Below, piece after piece: positions 35,815-47,039 of a stretch of DNA of 64,000 nucleotides. Both the position numbers and the translations under genes were made by a program. The stretch is from positions 15,906,891-15,970,890 of the forward strand of contig JAJEKV010000027.1 in NCBI GenBank assembly GCA_021234155.1, in the 5' to 3' direction. Numbering within the stretch: the stretch's first letter is position 1; every line of letters starts with the position of its first letter. The notes beneath the pieces were generated by a model. That model was not told where the DNA came from and did no database searches. It saw only the letters and a program-made list of their open reading frames with translations. The DNA comes from Isoetes taiwanensis. Lineage: Eukaryota > Streptophyta > Lycopodiopsida > Isoetales > Isoetaceae.

Positions 35815-36070
35815 AATCAGAGGATACCAATTTGGGGCTTTTGTTGTGGGCCGTTCATCTTAGAGATGGACGGCCGAGATCAATCTGTACCAATGTTTTG
35901 GTACACCAACAAGAGGGGTGCTTGGGGAGTTACGAGGTGGCACCGTCTGGACCGTCCATCTCAAAAGATGGACGGCCGAGATCAATCTCTACCAAGATTT
36001 TGTGGCATAATCTCTACACCATTTGAGACTCTACATCATTTGTGGCACCCAATATAATTGTATATATATA
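35815..36070. repeat. GGGCTTTTG repeat, copy 3
   Basis: Nearly identical to 18700-18940, with CAGAGGATACCAATTTGGGG at its start as in copy 2. It ends at AATATAATTGTATATATATA. Confidence 0.75.
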
Positions 36071-36094
36071 GTGATAGTGATAGTGATAGTGATA
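36071..36094. repeat. (GTGATA)4 microsatellite
   Basis: Four perfect GTGATA units right after the ATATATA end of the GGGCTTTTG repeat. Confidence 0.9.
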
Positions 36095-36327
36095 TAAGGG
36101 ATATAAGGATATATATATACTGGCCCTCCCTCAAGCTTAATTAGCTCAAAATGTTCATCTTGTATGTTACTAATTGATATTTGCATACTCTTAAGGTCTA
36201 TTTCATTTAAACTGAGGCATAATCATGTGTCTATGTCGGAGAAGACACCGTCCAGAGAGGATGTTTTACAAATGAGCTCAAATAGTTGCTTAGTCAAAGG
36301 TTTTAACTCTTCCATTGTATCTGCATA

Positions 36328-36556
36328 TACAAGAAATTTATCGCAGCGGCCAAGGCCGCCGCGAACATTTCTCTTTCCTGCAATACGAACATTGGGGGGA
36401 TGAGCAACTAGTCGTGCGCATTCGTTGCAAGAGAAGCACTTTGATGAGTATTCAATTACCATGCATCCCAGTACATTAGGGCATACATATTTTGTATATG
36501 GATTATAAACAGCTAATTATTTAGCAACATGAAAAATCTTTTAACTTAGGGTCTAA
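36328..36556. repeat. Palindrome-headed repeat, family A copy 2
   Basis: About 90 percent identical to 3031-3260. The head GCAGCGGCCAAGGCCGCCGC is a near-palindrome, and similarity begins exactly at TACAAGAAATTTATCG. Its minus strand is open through the palindrome (CFSCNECARLVAHPPNVRIA ... LGRCDKFLVYADTMEELKP), continuing to 36225. Confidence 0.6.
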
Positions 36557-36559
36557 GCA

Positions 36560-38040
36560 TTATTGTATCCTAGGGGTGGGTTATTCTGTAAATAATGGGT
36601 ACCATGAGATAGAGTTGCAGGTGATCCCGCAAGCCAAATTTCAAGGCAAAATATGTCAGCATAGGCAGCTATGGCAAAAAACCCAATGTTGGCACATGGC
36701 TTGGCATATATTTTGTGGCAAAATATGGATGTAAACGAGTTGGCAAAAGAGCTATACAGAGTCCTTGGTTACAGAGTCTGCGTTTCCATTCTAAATGCAC
36801 CCATAGAGATTTGACCAGAGGCAATGCTGGATCAATGCATTTTGTTTTTGCCTTTGGAACTTTTGCCTCTATGATCTTATTTCAAAAAGCAGTAAATAAG
36901 AGCTTTAACTTAATATCCTTTAAAAATTCAAATTTAGATGCAATCTTTTCCAAAAACAAAGATGGATTTGCCTTGGTCTCAAAGCTTCTGCTGCGTGGTC
37001 TGGAAACATGGCTTGTAGAGAAGGCGCGAAAGCTCAAGTAATTTTTCACATGCCGCAGTAGCAAGGGCGTCCATATTCTGGGTCTCAAATATTCTAGATT
37101 TCTCATTTTAGGCTGCAAGCATTCTCTTGTCTTGCGCATATAGTTCATCACATTTGTAAGCATTGTCTTGGTTACAAAAATTGTAATAGCCTTTGGAGTG
37201 GGAATCCTTCAAATTCAAAATACTCTGTTTGCTCCATTCATCATCAATAAGTCATCAATACGGCCAGATGCTTTAGTCTTAAATCAGTTCCTTTTTCCCA
37301 ATCTGAGCGGTGCCCAGGCCCTAGTTGATTTTTCATCTAGGAAACAACAAAAAAATGGCACCATTTCGTTAAAAAGGATCAGCAAGGCGATTCGTGGCAG
37401 GCAATTTTCTGATCGGTGGCCTTGCTCAGAAAAGGCAGTTTTATTTTAAAGTTTTATCCTTTAATTTGCGCATCCAGAGGAGGCTTAGAGGACCGATTTA
37501 CTTGAATTTGAGCTCTGCAAAGCTGGATAGGACCCAATCTGTAATGTGAAGCTTTCCCATTCGTGGCTCTCTATGGCAAATTTCGCAAAGAACAGGACAG
37601 AGGATGCAGTTTATATTGTGGTTGGAACTCCTTCGCACTGAGGATTTATTTTGTAAAGAAACTTGTATTTCCTTTTTTGTTTGGCCTACTCCAATGTAAT
37701 TCCTTTTTACATTGGATGTTGGCAAAAGCTTGACATCGCTATAAAAATCCTTCTTTTGCATCCTATCAAGCAAGAATTTGGTAATCCGATTTTCTCGATT
37801 TCTAAGGCCGTTTCTGCAAATCCTATCTTTTATTTCGATTTCTATGATTCAAGATCAATCCCCAATTTCATCTCCGAACATGGGCTTCAGAATCCTTAAC
37901 CGGCAGGCGTTTGGATCCAAGCATTCCTGGCCATTGATTCATGCCCTGTGATAGGGCATAACAGGCAATCAAAACTTAAGGAGGCACAACAAATGCACAA
38001 CGATTGGGCGGGGCAAAGCCTGCGGACTTAGGGAGGGACA
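36560..38040. other. No gene recognised
   Basis: Only short ORFs on both strands without family resemblance. Confidence 0.35.
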
Positions 38041-38400
38041 TCCCGAACCTATGATAATCGATCACGGGCAGCCCCGAACCTCGATAATCGAAGTATGCGA
38101 CCTCCCAAACCTCTCGATAACCCATCTGCCACTTTTGCCAAACCTCGATAATCCGGCAATGGATGGATGCGGCTTACTTGCCGGTTAAAGGGATAAACAC
38201 CCGCTGCGCCCATTACCTCGGATAAAGCTCGCCTCGCCCCTCAGGGCTCGCCCGGTTATTATGGGCTCTCGTGGTGTTTTATCCCCTTCTTCTCTCCGCT
38301 ACGCTCAGGCTGCGTATTTTTTTTATGCGTAATGCGGACCCTCCCACCATCGGCCCGTCTCTCGAGCTTGTCCGCCAGACCTTCAGGTGGTCTTTGAATT
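38040..38400. other. GC-rich patch with repeated AACCTCGATAATC motif
   Basis: The word AACCTCGATAATC or close variants appears four times between 38045 and 38160, followed by a GC-rich, C-rich segment to about 38390. It is compositionally unlike the flanks and could be a former promoter/CpG-rich region or a transposon end. No coding frame was recognised. Confidence 0.4.
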
Positions 38401-39817
38401 ATCACAAAGTAGATAATTCAAACATGAAAGTAGATTGCGGCGCGGAAAAAATAGAGAGGAACAAAAACAAAAATAAAAATGAAAAACTACAAACTGGATT
38501 ACATATGTAGAGATAGATCTGAGAGTGGAGATCTCATGCCCCCTTTTCAGATGCCCAAGCTCGAATTGCCAAGGGATATACCACTCTTGCAACAATGCTT
38601 TCAAATGCACTCTCACGATTTGACATGTTAGTAAAACCGATAGCTCTATCTAGCTCATAGATATGGGGAGTGAATTTCTGAGCAGATGAAAAAAATAAGA
38701 AAGGCAGGAGAACTACCTGTAAGTGACTCTTAACATGGTATATTGTTAGCTCTTGAATTCCCTTACACCAAGCACACCTTTAGGAGTTGCTCCTGCCAAA
38801 AACACGGATCAGCAGGTTCTATGCATAATGGGCCACTCATGGCAACATTAAACATAGATAAAGACTGAGCAGACTAAAAAGTGTTATTCTATGGAAGCAA
38901 AGCCGAGAAGGGGAAGATCTTGTCTCTGGATTCATCACTATGGGCTCCATTGCCGATTACCTGGAAAACAATTCCTAACATCATTTCAACCTAAAACAGG
39001 CAGCTATGAAGAATAACATTACCTGTGCGATTCAACTGGTTCTGCTGCCAATCTCCATAGAGCTACCTTGAGCACAACAAAAGAAAGAAACCAGCTTCAA
39101 GAAATGAGACGTCGAGTTCTTTACCGATTGCCAGTTTACAGGAAATAGGAGGTTTGGAGCAGTCACCAGCATATCCTAGGGATATTCTAGCATATACCTA
39201 GGATATGCCAAAAGGCCACATAAACAAGGGTTTGTTCCCTAGGGGCAACCCAAAAATGTGGGCAGTATATAGAGGTGGCAGAGCTATTATTCACGATCAA
39301 TGGTCTCGGAATGCTTGATTGGGTTATTTTAGTTGCTACCACATTTTATGTCTTTGATATATTGTATTGGGTCATAGTCCCCTTGTTTGATTTGGGCTTA
39401 ATGTCTCTGTACCGTCTCATGGTCCACTGTGGTTGCCTGGTGTAAAAGTTCCATCTAATTTGATCTAATCTCGTTTCTTAATTAACAGGCAAGCCAATAA
39501 AACTTGAAGGGAAGAATTGTTTATTACATAATGATAATAACAATGAAGAATCAAGTGAACTCACATGATTAAGATCTGTTGCTCTAAGTAACATTCGAAA
39601 CAAATGACCATTTTGCTTGTTCATGGATCGTAAATTTAATGAATTCAATCATTTCTAAATCAAGTTTGACAACAAAATAAGCATGAATCAACTCTGACAC
39701 AAATCAATGTTTTCCACTGCTAGAATGCTATGCATTGTCGGGCACCCATTTAGAGTTTTATAGTTCAAGGATTTATCACATCATTAATCCTGAAGAACTT
39801 TAAGAGTGTAACATGCA
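38400..39817. other. No gene recognised
   Basis: One minus-strand segment near 38635-38540 reads SNRESAFESIVARVVYPLAI then RAWASEKGA and stop. It looks exon-like, but I cannot name it. Confidence 0.3.
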
Positions 39818-40620
39818 TCTCATAATGGAGCATGCAATGCTATAAGCCATATCATCACACCACAAATTTAGGCTTTAGGTTTGCCATGTGTGTTTAGATA
39901 GGATATGATCATGACTATGTGCCAAGCATCTTTTGAAGATGGAGAGAATTCCAGAGGGTGGACATATTAGATTGTTTTTTCCTCAGAGAAATTTGGTCTG
40001 TAAGCTTGAATTCTATGTTATGGATAAGGTTTTTCTGGAGGCCCTTAAAGCCAGTTCCACATCCCCCGTAAGGGCCTGTGGGCAAACCTTCTCTCACATA
40101 ATGATCAGAAGGTGGTGTTGCAATCTCAAGGCCAAGAGTCACATGTTTTAATGTCATAGGCCGTTTGACTTACGTCATATGATATTTTTTTATTTAAGAT
40201 GGGCTTGAAATAGGCAAATTATTCCTCCACTTGAAATCTGTTGACCATGCATTAGATCTGCGATCTTCCACAAAACTCTAAACTGTAAGACTCCATTTAC
40301 ATCTAAGCATTGTATTTCACCCCATGATTTTCATAATTTCTTTTGATTCCCATAATGCATGACACTCAATTACATCTACAAGAAATTTATCGTGGCGGCC
40401 AAGGCTGCCGCGAACATTTCTCTTCCCCGGCTCCCCTCTATTTCGAAAAGTGAGTGTTGCAAGCATTTCCTCCACGAGACTGACTTAATGATGTTTGATA
40501 CAAATGCACACGAATCAAATGATAATTGTCATGACTGAGGGGTTAATGACCTCTATAAACTTAAAATCCTTAAACACGTTTTCTTATTGAAGCTGAACAG
40601 TGCGCATTGGGTTGTGAAGC
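39818..40620. repeat. Family B repeat, copy 1, with palindromic CACTA-like core
   Basis: TCTCATAATGGAGCATGCAA starts a segment repeated at 63552 to the window end. Copy 1 has about 330 bp (39904-40233) absent from copy 2. The core at 40377-40420 is TACAAGAAATTTATCGTGGC GGCCAAGGCTGCCGCGAACA, shared with family A. Similarity begins with TC preceded by A in both copies, as at a Helitron 5' end, but no 3' hairpin-CTRR end was identified. Confidence 0.65.
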
Positions 40621-40917
40621 CCTTACAGATTTTGTATTTGTGTTGGGGTCAAATAGTAGGGCAATAGTAGGCTGAAGCGTTACGTTAGCCAAAGGTAGCA
40701 ACTATTGATGGGATTCGAATAATCTAGCATGCAGATGACGAATGATGAATCGTAACAACTTTGCCAATAGGATCCCAAAGGGTTTTTATATCCCTTATTA
40801 AAGACCAAGAATGCCCTGCTATGTATAGAGAAGGCCAAAATGACTAAGAAAGGTAACCGGACATCAAATCATTTTTAGACCCACCATTGGTATGCACCGT
40901 TGAGGTGCAGTTACTAC

Positions 40918-41200
40918 AAAACCATAGTTTGCTTTTACTTGCTAGGTTTGCCTAGCACTGTCAAAGCTAAGAGGATGCTCTTAGATGATAGGAGGCTAAT
41001 GTGCCCATTGGGTCTCCTAGGACGTGTCTCTAGTACATGTTAATTTACTCTTTGTTTCAAAACTATAGTTTGCTTTTACTTGCTAGATTTGCCTAGCGCT
41101 GTCAAAGCTAAAAGGACGCTCTTAGATGATAGGGGGCTAATGCGCTCATTGGGTCTCCTAGGATGTGTCTCTAGTACATGTTAATTTACTCTTTGTTTCT
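40918..41200. repeat. 142-bp tandem duplication
   Basis: ATAGTTTGCTTTTACTTGCT...TTAATTTACTCTTTGTTTC at 40924 and 41066, about 95 percent identical. Confidence 0.9.
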
Positions 41201-41509
41201 GTCTTGCATTGTTTCCTTATAATGTGTAACACATTAGACTATAAGGTCTCATCTTCTAAAATGATCTGCAAGTTAGGATGATATTAAGCTCTTAAAGGAA
41301 TAGATGAGGTCAGAAGGACACCTAATATTTTCATCGCTTTTCCACGAAGTGCAACGAGTTTAATTGACATTGAAATGCTAACATGGTTCGATTGCTGATA
41401 TTTAACATTAGTCATGACTTTACAACAGTAACAGCTTGCTCCGAGTTTATTTAATGTCTCCTTCCAGAAAGAATTTCTTTGTCCATGCAAAATCTCCTCT
41501 GATCAATCA

Positions 41510-42676
41510 TAATAATCCTTTGCCCATGCCCATATATGTCAGTGATGTGCAAACAATTAAATCATTGAACCCATCTCCAGAAAAATCCGCCACTTGTATT
41601 GGGTGAATAGGAGATGATGGCAATGATATGCTACTAAGCTGACTCACTTCAAGAAAAAGAATAACAACTTCTTGTTCAGCGGCAACCGAATTGCAACAAG
41701 CGCACACTGCTTTGTGCAATGATAATGCTTTTAAAGTAGGTACAGGTCTTATCTAAGCCCGATACCGGCAAAGAGAATGATGTGTTGTCCATATTGCACC
41801 GGTAGCTATCTCCCACCTTTGAAGTGCCTCTTGTGAAGTGCCCGATCCAATACTAAATGCACCACCGAAACAACGTAAGTAGATAACGGCCAGATTAAGA
41901 ACCAAGATCGGGGACTTGTTGATTTCAATCATATCCATCATACCTCACCCGACCGGTGGGGACACGACGCCCCCATGGATATATCCGCGACCTCGTGGCA
42001 TCCATATGGATGCAACTACTTCAACTCTGGCGGCATCAACACTTCGACCAAATGCACGTGAAGAGAAGTCACCACGATAAAAGGCATTGAAAGCAATGCA
42101 CGCAAATGGAACCGTTGAAGAGTCGTTCAAGCACAGTGTGCTGATGAAGCAATGGCCCGGCATGGCTTGATTGCATCCATCATTCCATCTGGAACTATGG
42201 TCTCGACCCCATTTCCACTAACGACACGCAACCCATTGGAAATGAATACATCTCTTTATCAAGAAATAGAAGCAGAACGAACCCCTAGACATGTAAAGCA
42301 TAGGTTATCTATTGGACTGGTCTGTGTGAAGGTAATTAAACATCAACATCTATGACATATATGCTAGAAGCTTTTACTCATGCTTCATTCCTTCCTATTT
42401 ACTGTCAAAATCAGATTGCTAGTGCCATAAATTATTGCTCTAAAAATGCACGTCACCAGAACAAAATCTACATAAGAACAGTGCTGCACCTACGTCCATG
42501 ATACACTAAGGTTTGTTAGAAGCTAGACATTGGAGAACATTCTGTTCTTTTTTAATTCCCTATACAAAAACCATTATAAATCTAGGGATAGTGAGGACTA
42601 TAAGAAAAATTGCATGCACTACCTGGACATGGTCCAATACTCTGTCTCCGTTGATGTCTGCATGCAACCCTCCTGC
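41510..42676 (-). pseudogene. Plant FG-GAP-repeat membrane protein, C-terminal region
   Basis: Plant FG-GAP/integrin-alpha-like proteins are secretory-pathway membrane proteins with beta-propeller repeats. Exon 42676-42623 encodes AGGLHADINGDRVLDHVQ (family HADVNGDGVLDHVQ). From about 42230, in changing frames, come DAIKPCRAIASSAH, ERLFNGSICVHC, SRAFGRSVDAARVEVVASIW and MPRGRGYIHGGVV. At 41850-41755 is SQEALQRWEIATGAIW. At 41719-41510 is SSPIHPIQVADFSGDGFNDL then IVCTS, the last calcium-binding-type DxSGDG loop. Order and strand match the family. Several stops and frameshifts (after SSAH and within the HCFQC part) make it non-functional. The final FVQTRQPGALFFS segment and membrane helix are missing. 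Confidence 0.7.
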
Positions 42677-42689
42677 CTGAACCCAGAGC

Positions 42690-43280
42690 CGTAAAATATT
42701 TTTTTAACTTAGAATTCGCTAGAAGAATTGAAATAGTTCATTGCCAGAAAACAGAAAGATTTGAAAATTTTCTAAACAGCAGAGCCTATGCATATAGTAA
42801 ATAAAGAATCCATAATGCTAGTGCTAGTACCTTAGCCCACACAAGTAATGGAAATAATAGTTATTGCAAACAAAATTTCGAGACATTATCTATGTGCAAT
42901 ATTTAACATGTTACTGAAAAGCACGAATTCATTAATTAGAGAAATTTGGAATTCTCGTTTAGCATGAAATAGGTTAGCGGGTAGCCATATAGTGCAAAAA
43001 CTACTACCAATTGAGTAAAAGTTGGCGTTTTTTTGCACAAATTCTGCAAATGCTTCAGTCTTATTCGGAAATATAGTTTTTACTGCTAATGCAAAGGTTC
43101 ACCGCGAGTATAACGTAGTAGGAGGGAGTGTGAAAACTTCTCGCAAGAAGCGCGAACGCGATGTTTCGCAGCTGAAAGGAGACGAAAGAATGTGTCTTTT
43201 ATTAAAACCATATGAGAGCATTGTGTTAAAAGAAGGTACCGAGGAGCAAGGATATCACACAAAATTCAGTATTTAAAGCC
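42690..43280. other. No gene recognised
   Basis: An 84-codon plus-strand ORF (43022-43276, Lys/Glu-rich C-terminal half) has no known family. It sits at the left border of the palindrome-rich region. Confidence 0.3.
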
Positions 43281-43512
43281 ATGTAATTGCTACAGAGGAT
43301 CGCGGTCGCGATTATTTTTAGCATTAAACATATGGTAAAAGATATGGGTAAAGACAAAACCAAAGTTTTCGAAACAAAAAATTTCATTGAAGGAAGTAAT
43401 ATACAACATAATTACTGATTGAAGGAGATAATTATTCGATTGTGTTTGAGATACTTGATCGGGTATCACACCCATTTCATTGGCCATGCGATTGACATGC
43501 TCTCTACCCAAT

Positions 43513-44049
43513 TCAATAGCTTGTGTTGTGTCCATCTCTCATATAACTGCGGACCTCGGAATCCCGAACACCCATGGCGTTTATGATCGCGGCTGCGAGA
43601 TGTGAATCAGGCTCCCATTCTTCATCGCCCACTTTGACCGCTCCCGCCCTATAAGTTCGTTTTTCGCGGTAGCTCAAAGGCGGTAGCATTCGATGTGGAT
43701 GATAGAGCTTCGCTTCTTCTTTGTGTACTGATGCTCTGTGACCCAAGAACCTCATCTTGGTCAATGTCCATGTCTTTGTTGGTGCGCTTCCATGTGCTTT
43801 GGATTCTGTTTCCATGTGTTCTACGCCCACGTATTCAAACTTATGTTCGCCTGTCAAGAAAGGCATGTACCCATCAAGCTTCTCATTAAGTGCATTCAAT
43901 TTTTGGAAAGTGGGCTCCAGGGCTGATGTCGGGTTGAGCTGGATCAGGGTCAACATTCTCTGCTTTCGGCTCTTCCTCAAACCCATCGGCACTTGGATTG
44001 GCCATCTTATCAAGCGTTTCAAAGAACGCCCTCGAAATCCAACGCACAC
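43513..44049 (-). CDS. Hypothetical protein, 178 codons
   Basis: I do not recognise a family. The ORF is open for 178 codons and includes FQKLNALNEKLDGYMPFLTG and WTLTKMRFLGHRASVHKEEA, charged and without obvious membrane segments. It overlaps in a shifted frame with ORFs on either side (44053-44475 upstream and 43290-43535 downstream, MDTTQAIELGREHVNRMANE), suggesting one longer gene interrupted by introns or frameshifts. It may belong with the minus-strand block to 47 kb. Confidence 0.4.
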   Translation of the reverse strand: MCVGFRGRSLKRLIRWPIQVPMGLRKSRKQRMLTLIQLNPTSALEPTFQKLNALNEKLDGYMPFLTGEHKFEYVGVEHMETESKAHGSAPTKTWTLTKMRFLGHRASVHKEEAKLYHPHRMLPPLSYREKRTYRAGAVKVGDEEWEPDSHLAAAIINAMGVRDSEVRSYMRDGHNTSY

Positions 44050-44052
44050 ACT

Positions 44053-44475
44053 TTACACGAACTTTTCGAAAGCCACGCTCTTTTTTGCCTTGCATAAGAG
44101 CAACACGAGCAGTCCGGCCCGAAAAAAGAAATCCAGAACACAACCATCAGTCGGCACCAGCTGTTCAACAATATGGTAGGCATAGGAGGTTTTCAGCTGG
44201 CATTTCAATACAAGATCTCCTTCTATTGCCGCCCATTTGAATCTTGGTTTGCCTGTAAAAAGAGTCTGATATTTCTTTTTTATCTTCTCGTCGGCATCCT
44301 CATTACCTGTTAGTGGCATTGGAGGCAATGGTGTTGACTTAGGAGCCTTGCCGTGTGGATATAGGTGAAGCTCCAACTCTGCTTGCACGGGTGCTACGAA
44401 CAACATCACTCCTGTTAATGCACATATGACTAATAAAGTAATTGATGTTCTTTCACCCTTCTTTTGCTCTCCCAT
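44053..44475 (-). CDS. Hypothetical protein with N-terminal hydrophobic segment
   Basis: 140 codons, starting MGEQKKGERTSITLLVICAL then TGVMLFVAPVQA: a basic start, hydrophobic core and an AxA-like site as in a signal peptide or anchor. It is followed by a Pro-rich linker (LYPHGKAPKSTPLPPMPL) and LKCQLKTSYAYHIVEQLVPT. No family is recognised. It precedes the 178-codon ORF by 3 bp in another frame, so they may be parts of one gene. Confidence 0.4.
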   Translation of the reverse strand: MGEQKKGERTSITLLVICALTGVMLFVAPVQAELELHLYPHGKAPKSTPLPPMPLTGNEDADEKIKKKYQTLFTGKPRFKWAAIEGDLVLKCQLKTSYAYHIVEQLVPTDGCVLDFFFRAGLLVLLLCKAKKSVAFEKFV

Positions 44476-44865
44476 CCCATTTCTTCATAGGAACCTAAAG
44501 ATAGGTAGCCACCGCCCTGAATTTGCTTCTGACTGAACAAGCAATTGGGCAAATTCACTGAGCGCATGATAATGACCAAGTGATAAACTTTGGCATCCGT
44601 CATGGTAGCTATCCTTGTAAATAGATCTGTATTTCTTTCTTGCAATCCCATACCTTGTTTATCCCTCGGATGTCAATAAATATCGATTAATCGCATTCTT
44701 CTGACACTTGGGAGGAAGTAGGGATGCCATCCTTTGTCACTGCTATGACAATATTTTTCTTTTCCTTTCTTTTTCTAGCCTCTTCTGGCTTTAGAATATT
44801 CCTGATTGGCTCCAAAAAGGCTACAGGTAGGTTACCTAGTGTATGATCCTTGTTATAGTTAGCCT

Positions 44866-45780
44866 TCACGTACTCTGTATCGGTGTTATCGATATATCCA
44901 AAGATTCTCTTCTCATGAAATCAGGAAAAGCCTGAAGCAATTCCTCCCAGCTATCGAAATCCTTTTGCAGCAAATTTGAGGCATAAGACAAAATTTCGCG
45001 CCTCATAAAAGTGAGGGTTCTGATGTCAATTGCCCGTTGTCTGCAATCAAATCTCCCGCTATAACCTGACTGCACCTTTAAATAGGTCTTGCCTTCTATA
45101 ATCTCATCGAGCAGCTGTGACAACTCTGCATTCGACATACCTCGTAGCAACCGGAGCCAGGTCTTGTTAAAGAAGTCTTTGGATGGCTTGTCTGGAAACT
45201 CACCATGATCGTCACTGAGTTTACGACTCACCCACAGACCGGCAACTTCCATTAACTTCTTGAAAACCTTCTCATCCATAAAAATGAATTGCTTTTCATC
45301 CTTAAGCTCCTGCACTTTCAAGGTGGTCGTTGCAATTTCATGGAAATCCTGCAGAAGCAATTTCAAGGTCATCAAGATCGCGGCCGCGAACTTGGCGAGT
45401 AGAAAACAAATAAATACCTTCCAAGCTGAAGTTTTAGCTGTCCCTATAGGTCCTTGTGGAGGGCAACCATAAGCCTTGTGCTGATGACGAAGTTGTTGCA
45501 GTTTTTCAATCAGTGGCTCTCTGTACACGGTGTTTGCAATTACTTCGTTGCATTGAATACTCAACTCTATATATTCCTTGTCTGTAAGATTTCCGTTCAG
45601 CACCCTCGATCTTCTTCTAGCATATACTTTGGCAAATTCTCGTTCTTTGCTTTCGAACTTCGTAGACGACCGAACAAAGGAGTTGTGCAGCACAAATACT
45701 GTGGTTGCCAGAAATAATATAAAATTTCTTGCCCTTCAAATCTTCTGGATTGCTCCATGTCACCCTCCTCCTGAAAGATA
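44866..45780 (-). CDS. Hypothetical protein, long ORF with a possible intron
   Basis: The main ORF (45693-44866) has 275 codons, with VYARRRSRVLNGNLTDKEYI, ELSQLLDEIIEGKTYLKVQS and FDSWEELLQAFPDFMRRESL. It is alpha-helical and charged, with no family I recognise. A start at about 45752 (MEQSRRFEGQEILYYFW) would join through an AG near 45700. A 69-bp segment, 45417-45349, has a GT donor, T-rich body and CTGCAG acceptor and is likely an intron; it carries the GCGGCCGCGATC motif. Because 69 is divisible by 3 and open, read-through is also possible. Longest uninterrupted frame in the window outside the DUF8039-like and retrotransposon genes. Confidence 0.5.
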
Positions 45781-46463
45781 GACAACCGTCAGGTCAAATC
45801 TACATAACGAGTGTCCAAAAGATAAAGAATTAGTTACCTGGTAATAGGGTCAAACGGAACGACGTCGGGGGTGAGGACCTCTCATTTCGGGTATGTCTTG
45901 AAGCTTTTAACCGAGTTTGAACATGGTCATTTGACCGCATTCGTGTGTCAAGTTTGCTTTGGTGCAGGTTCACAATAAAAATAGAAATCTTTGTAAACCA
46001 ATTAACCCCTAAGGTGTAGAACCTTTTGAACTGCTCAAGCTTCGAGTGGTTTGCTCTCGCCATCTTGCGTTCCTCTTGGGATTGAACTTCAATTATTTGG
46101 AATGGCAGTGCTTGGGGCCATGTCAATGCTAGTTTAGAGGAGGCATTAAATGAATCGGGGTTTGAGAACTGGCGGGTCGCGGCTATCCTCACGAGGTGTC
46201 GATTCTTAAGGCTAATTTTGAAAGGAGGGAATTTTTGGAATAAATCCACCAGATGTATTGCTATCCGGGGCCTTCATAGCAATAGGAAGAGTAGGGTTAA
46301 CAACACCGAGGGGTTTATCGTGAATTGTGGTTCTTGAGCAATTTCTTTTTTGGTCTTGAGGTCTCTCCCAAAGTAGCAATAGGCTTCACACTCTTTTTCT
46401 TGGCCACGGCTCTTAGCCAATTGGTGTCCATCACGGAGGGCATCTTCTCGTCCCCGACCGCTT

Positions 46464-46964
46464 TCAAAGGCACAAACTCGGAGGCTTCTTGTGCGTAGAC
46501 AAACCATTTCGCATGTCGAGAACCCGAGCAATATGTCTCTGTTTCCCTTTATACCGACAAAGAGAGAGATTCATAGGATGGCAACAACCAGCCATACCCC
46601 TTAGCCGACGTCGGGGCGTTTTTCCTCGGTGGTCGGCTTGTTCATTTTGGCGGGTCATCATCAAAGACGGGTCATAATTGCGCCATTTCAAAATGTACTC
46701 GAACCGCAATGCTTGTGGGTCCTCAATGCTGCATATGATGGCATCTTGCACATTGTTCTTCGTGCCTTCCCACATTGCCACCACTATACCAACTTGTTCA
46801 ACGTCCCCGGCTTTTTTTCCAAATCCATGAAAACAGTAATGATCCTTTCTGCGATCACCCTTAATGTCGCGGTATAGCCATTGCAATCTCGATACACCAT
46901 TTCCTTTCATTGGAAGGGTTATAATACTGGACCGGCTCGACATCCGGTCCTCGGAAGAGAGCAA
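46464..46964 (-). CDS. Hypothetical protein, 166 codons
   Basis: The ORF contains GVSRLQWLYRDIKGDRRKDH, QVGIVVAMWEGTKNNVQDAI and ALRFEYILKWRNYDPSLMMT. The codon texture is protein-like (Trp and aromatic residues evenly spread) but I recognise no family. It is the most upstream of the minus-strand ORFs before the palindrome cluster, which could hold their promoter. Confidence 0.4.
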   Translation of the reverse strand: MLSSEDRMSSRSSIITLPMKGNGVSRLQWLYRDIKGDRRKDHYCFHGFGKKAGDVEQVGIVVAMWEGTKNNVQDAIICSIEDPQALRFEYILKWRNYDPSLMMTRQNEQADHRGKTPRRRLRGMAGCCHPMNLSLCRYKGKQRHIARVLDMRNGLSTHKKPPSLCL

Positions 46965-47039
46965 GTCTTTGTAAACAAAAAAAGCTCAGTAGTGAGTGCC
47001 TGGTAGGCTGCATAATGTGGTGCAATAAAAAGTTTAAAC

